Shown here: piece after piece, positions 62,701 through 64,000 of the stretch
How positions within the stretch are numbered: the first letter of the stretch is position 1
Layout of the letters: every line of letters starts with the position of its first letter
Assembly (NCBI RefSeq): GCF_963678635.1
Contig: NC_087065.1
Coordinates: 76,299,786 to 76,363,785, forward strand
Length of the DNA stretch: 64,000 nt
Direction: 5' to 3'
From: Symsagittifera roscoffensis
Lineage: Eukaryota; Xenacoelomorpha; Acoela; Convolutidae
Notes under the pieces: generated by a model
The model's database searches: none
What the model was told of the DNA's origin: nothing
Seen by the model: the letters and a program-made list of their open reading frames with translations, nothing else
Position numbers and translations under genes: made by a program

Positions 62701-64000
62701 TTTCACGCGCTTTCTTTAGTTAGGGGGATTGAACTACGCAGTAACTACCGGCATAAAAGCTTTTTGTTGTTCGGAAAAGCTCGGATGTCCAAATTTTGGG
62801 GGTCAACAGTTTGGTCGAAAATCAGTAACTTTCGACAAAATTGGGGAGTTTCTCGGGTCTAAATAGGAGATAAGTAAATTGTAGTAAGGATAATCTATTA
62901 GTAGTCGTTAATTAATATTAATAAACCCTCCTTTGCACAAAAATACCCTAATTAAGATCCCTAACTCGGAAAATCAGAATCGATGTAGGGTGCAATCGGA
63001 CCGCGCCAATTGTGCCACCCACTACTTAAGTTTTAATGAAATAATACCCAAACGATACTAAAATTGTGTCAACGATACCCAACAGTCGTGATACCCAATT
63101 GTCCCTGATGCTCCTCTTGAGACTAGAATACGTCGGTCAGCTTGCCACTCTACCTTCCGGTCACCGGCAAAATCACCATTAACTTGCTTAAATACTGAAA
63201 TAACACTCAAGGGAGGGTTCCCAACCCGCCAACAAATCACTCAATCTTTCTATCAGCAATGATATAAATCAATCTGAAACAACAACAAATAGGAAGTTCG
63301 GATCGCATCTCATCCGGAAATAACATATAAACTGTCACTTTATGTTTTTTTTTTGTTTTTGGTCTTTTGTGGATTTTTTTACTGTTTTTTGTACTTTTTC
63401 TTTTCAGATAAATTTATTTTTGGCTCTTTCTTGGTTATACACTATTTTTGTTTGGTTTTACGCTTTCTCTTTAATTGTTTCTGGTCGCGGAACTATGGGA
63501 TCAGCGGGCTCATGACTTCCCACCTAACCCTCCGGCCTCCGGAATTTTTGGTCTTAACTAATTTAAAAAGCTAAATAGTACTAGGCGGAGGGTCGGCACC
63601 TTCCCCCTAGTGCAACAAAGGTCATTAAGGACTCTAAATCGGGCATACGCCCGGAGCGGAGGGTTTGTTGCTGAAACGTTTGCTGATCATGATGGTCTTA
63701 TGCCTTTAACAGTCCCACCCAGGAGCGCCATAAAAACGTCTATAAAACATTCGCCCAAACACTACACAGTGACGAAGCGTAAAAAAAGTACCTATTGACG
63801 ACTAGCCGGCGTCAGTTACCTAAACTCTACTTGTTTTTTGCCATATCGACCCAGCCAGTTGATTTTCTGGTTTGTCTAGAGCTAAGTAAAAAGTTACTAT
63901 TTTCAGGCCATCAGTCAAACGACTTTTAATCAGCTTCCGTTTACATGCGAAACAACTACATAGCTGGATCTCGGATCCTCAGACTAAGTGAGTGCTATTG
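59761..64000 (-). mobile_element. GGAGGGTT block 3, runs off the window
   Basis: Starts at the boundary of gag copy 2 with the leader, then repeats the order of blocks 1 and 2. The GGAGGGTT-rich part and the following 0.3 kb are doubled with divergence (about 61165-61852 and 61853-62560). After the segment equal to 50100-50690 there is extra T-rich sequence near 63380-63510, then the end module from 63745. It cuts off at the window edge. Confidence 0.65.
61165..62560. repeat. diverged tandem duplication in block 3, about 690 bp
   Basis: CTCTGTGGGGGGTTGTTTTA at 61165 and CTCTGGGGGTTATTTTAATT at 61853 start similar runs that both pass through GTTGCGGTCCAGGAAAATG, GGCCAAAAACGCGTT and AGCTCGATCCACGGAGCTAT. 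More diverged than the 647-bp duplication of block 2. Confidence 0.7.

Overview
The window is animal nuclear DNA: AT-rich, with genes split by short and long introns, consensus GT-AG splice sites, many small interspersed repeats and degenerate retrotransposons. I cannot name the species. The one clear host gene is an adhesion receptor of the Kirre/Roughest/SYG-1/Neph (Kirrel) family, and its presence together with hAT, SINE and Ty3/gypsy-like debris suggests an invertebrate. Layout: (1) 1-4182, minus strand, is the 5' part of an LTR-type retroelement. It has a repeat-rich leader and two overlapping reading frames of unknown function (155 and 458 codons), followed 30 bases later by a gag-like frame that runs off the window edge. 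(2) 4183-9448 has no gene that I can support; it holds old MITEs and repeats. (3) 9449-36337, minus strand, is a complete 13-exon gene. I assembled it by hand: every junction has an AG acceptor and a GT donor, and the phases agree from the ATG to the stop (3837 coding bases, 1278 residues). The order is signal peptide, five Ig domains, one membrane helix, and a cytoplasmic tail of about 670 residues. Its introns carry a SINE, hAT-type elements with 8-bp target duplications, a family of roughly 800-bp repeats with TTCCGACCAT inverted ends, and several tandem duplications. (4) 36338-38000 is the upstream region, with no supported gene. (5) 38038-42543 is a recent 2.8-kb tandem duplication whose second copy has lost 1.09 kb. 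An ATTCGG-rich hAT-type MITE sits in the first copy. (6) 42544-48394, minus strand, is a decayed Ty3/gypsy-like element: gag fragments, protease, reverse transcriptase with YVDN at the active site, RNase H and a broken spacer. No integrase was found. (7) 48395-64000 consists of three long related non-coding blocks (48395-51065, 51066-55713, 59761-64000) full of GGAGGGTT motifs. Between the last two lies a second, pol-less copy of the element (gag with a CCHC knuckle, a possible membrane-anchored fragment, and a plus-strand broken frame of unknown origin). The host gene would act at the cell surface in cell-cell recognition. The rest of the window is mobile DNA, and its own tandem duplications have strongly reshaped it. 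The least familiar pieces are the two extra frames ahead of gag at the left edge and the GGAGGGTT blocks at the right.
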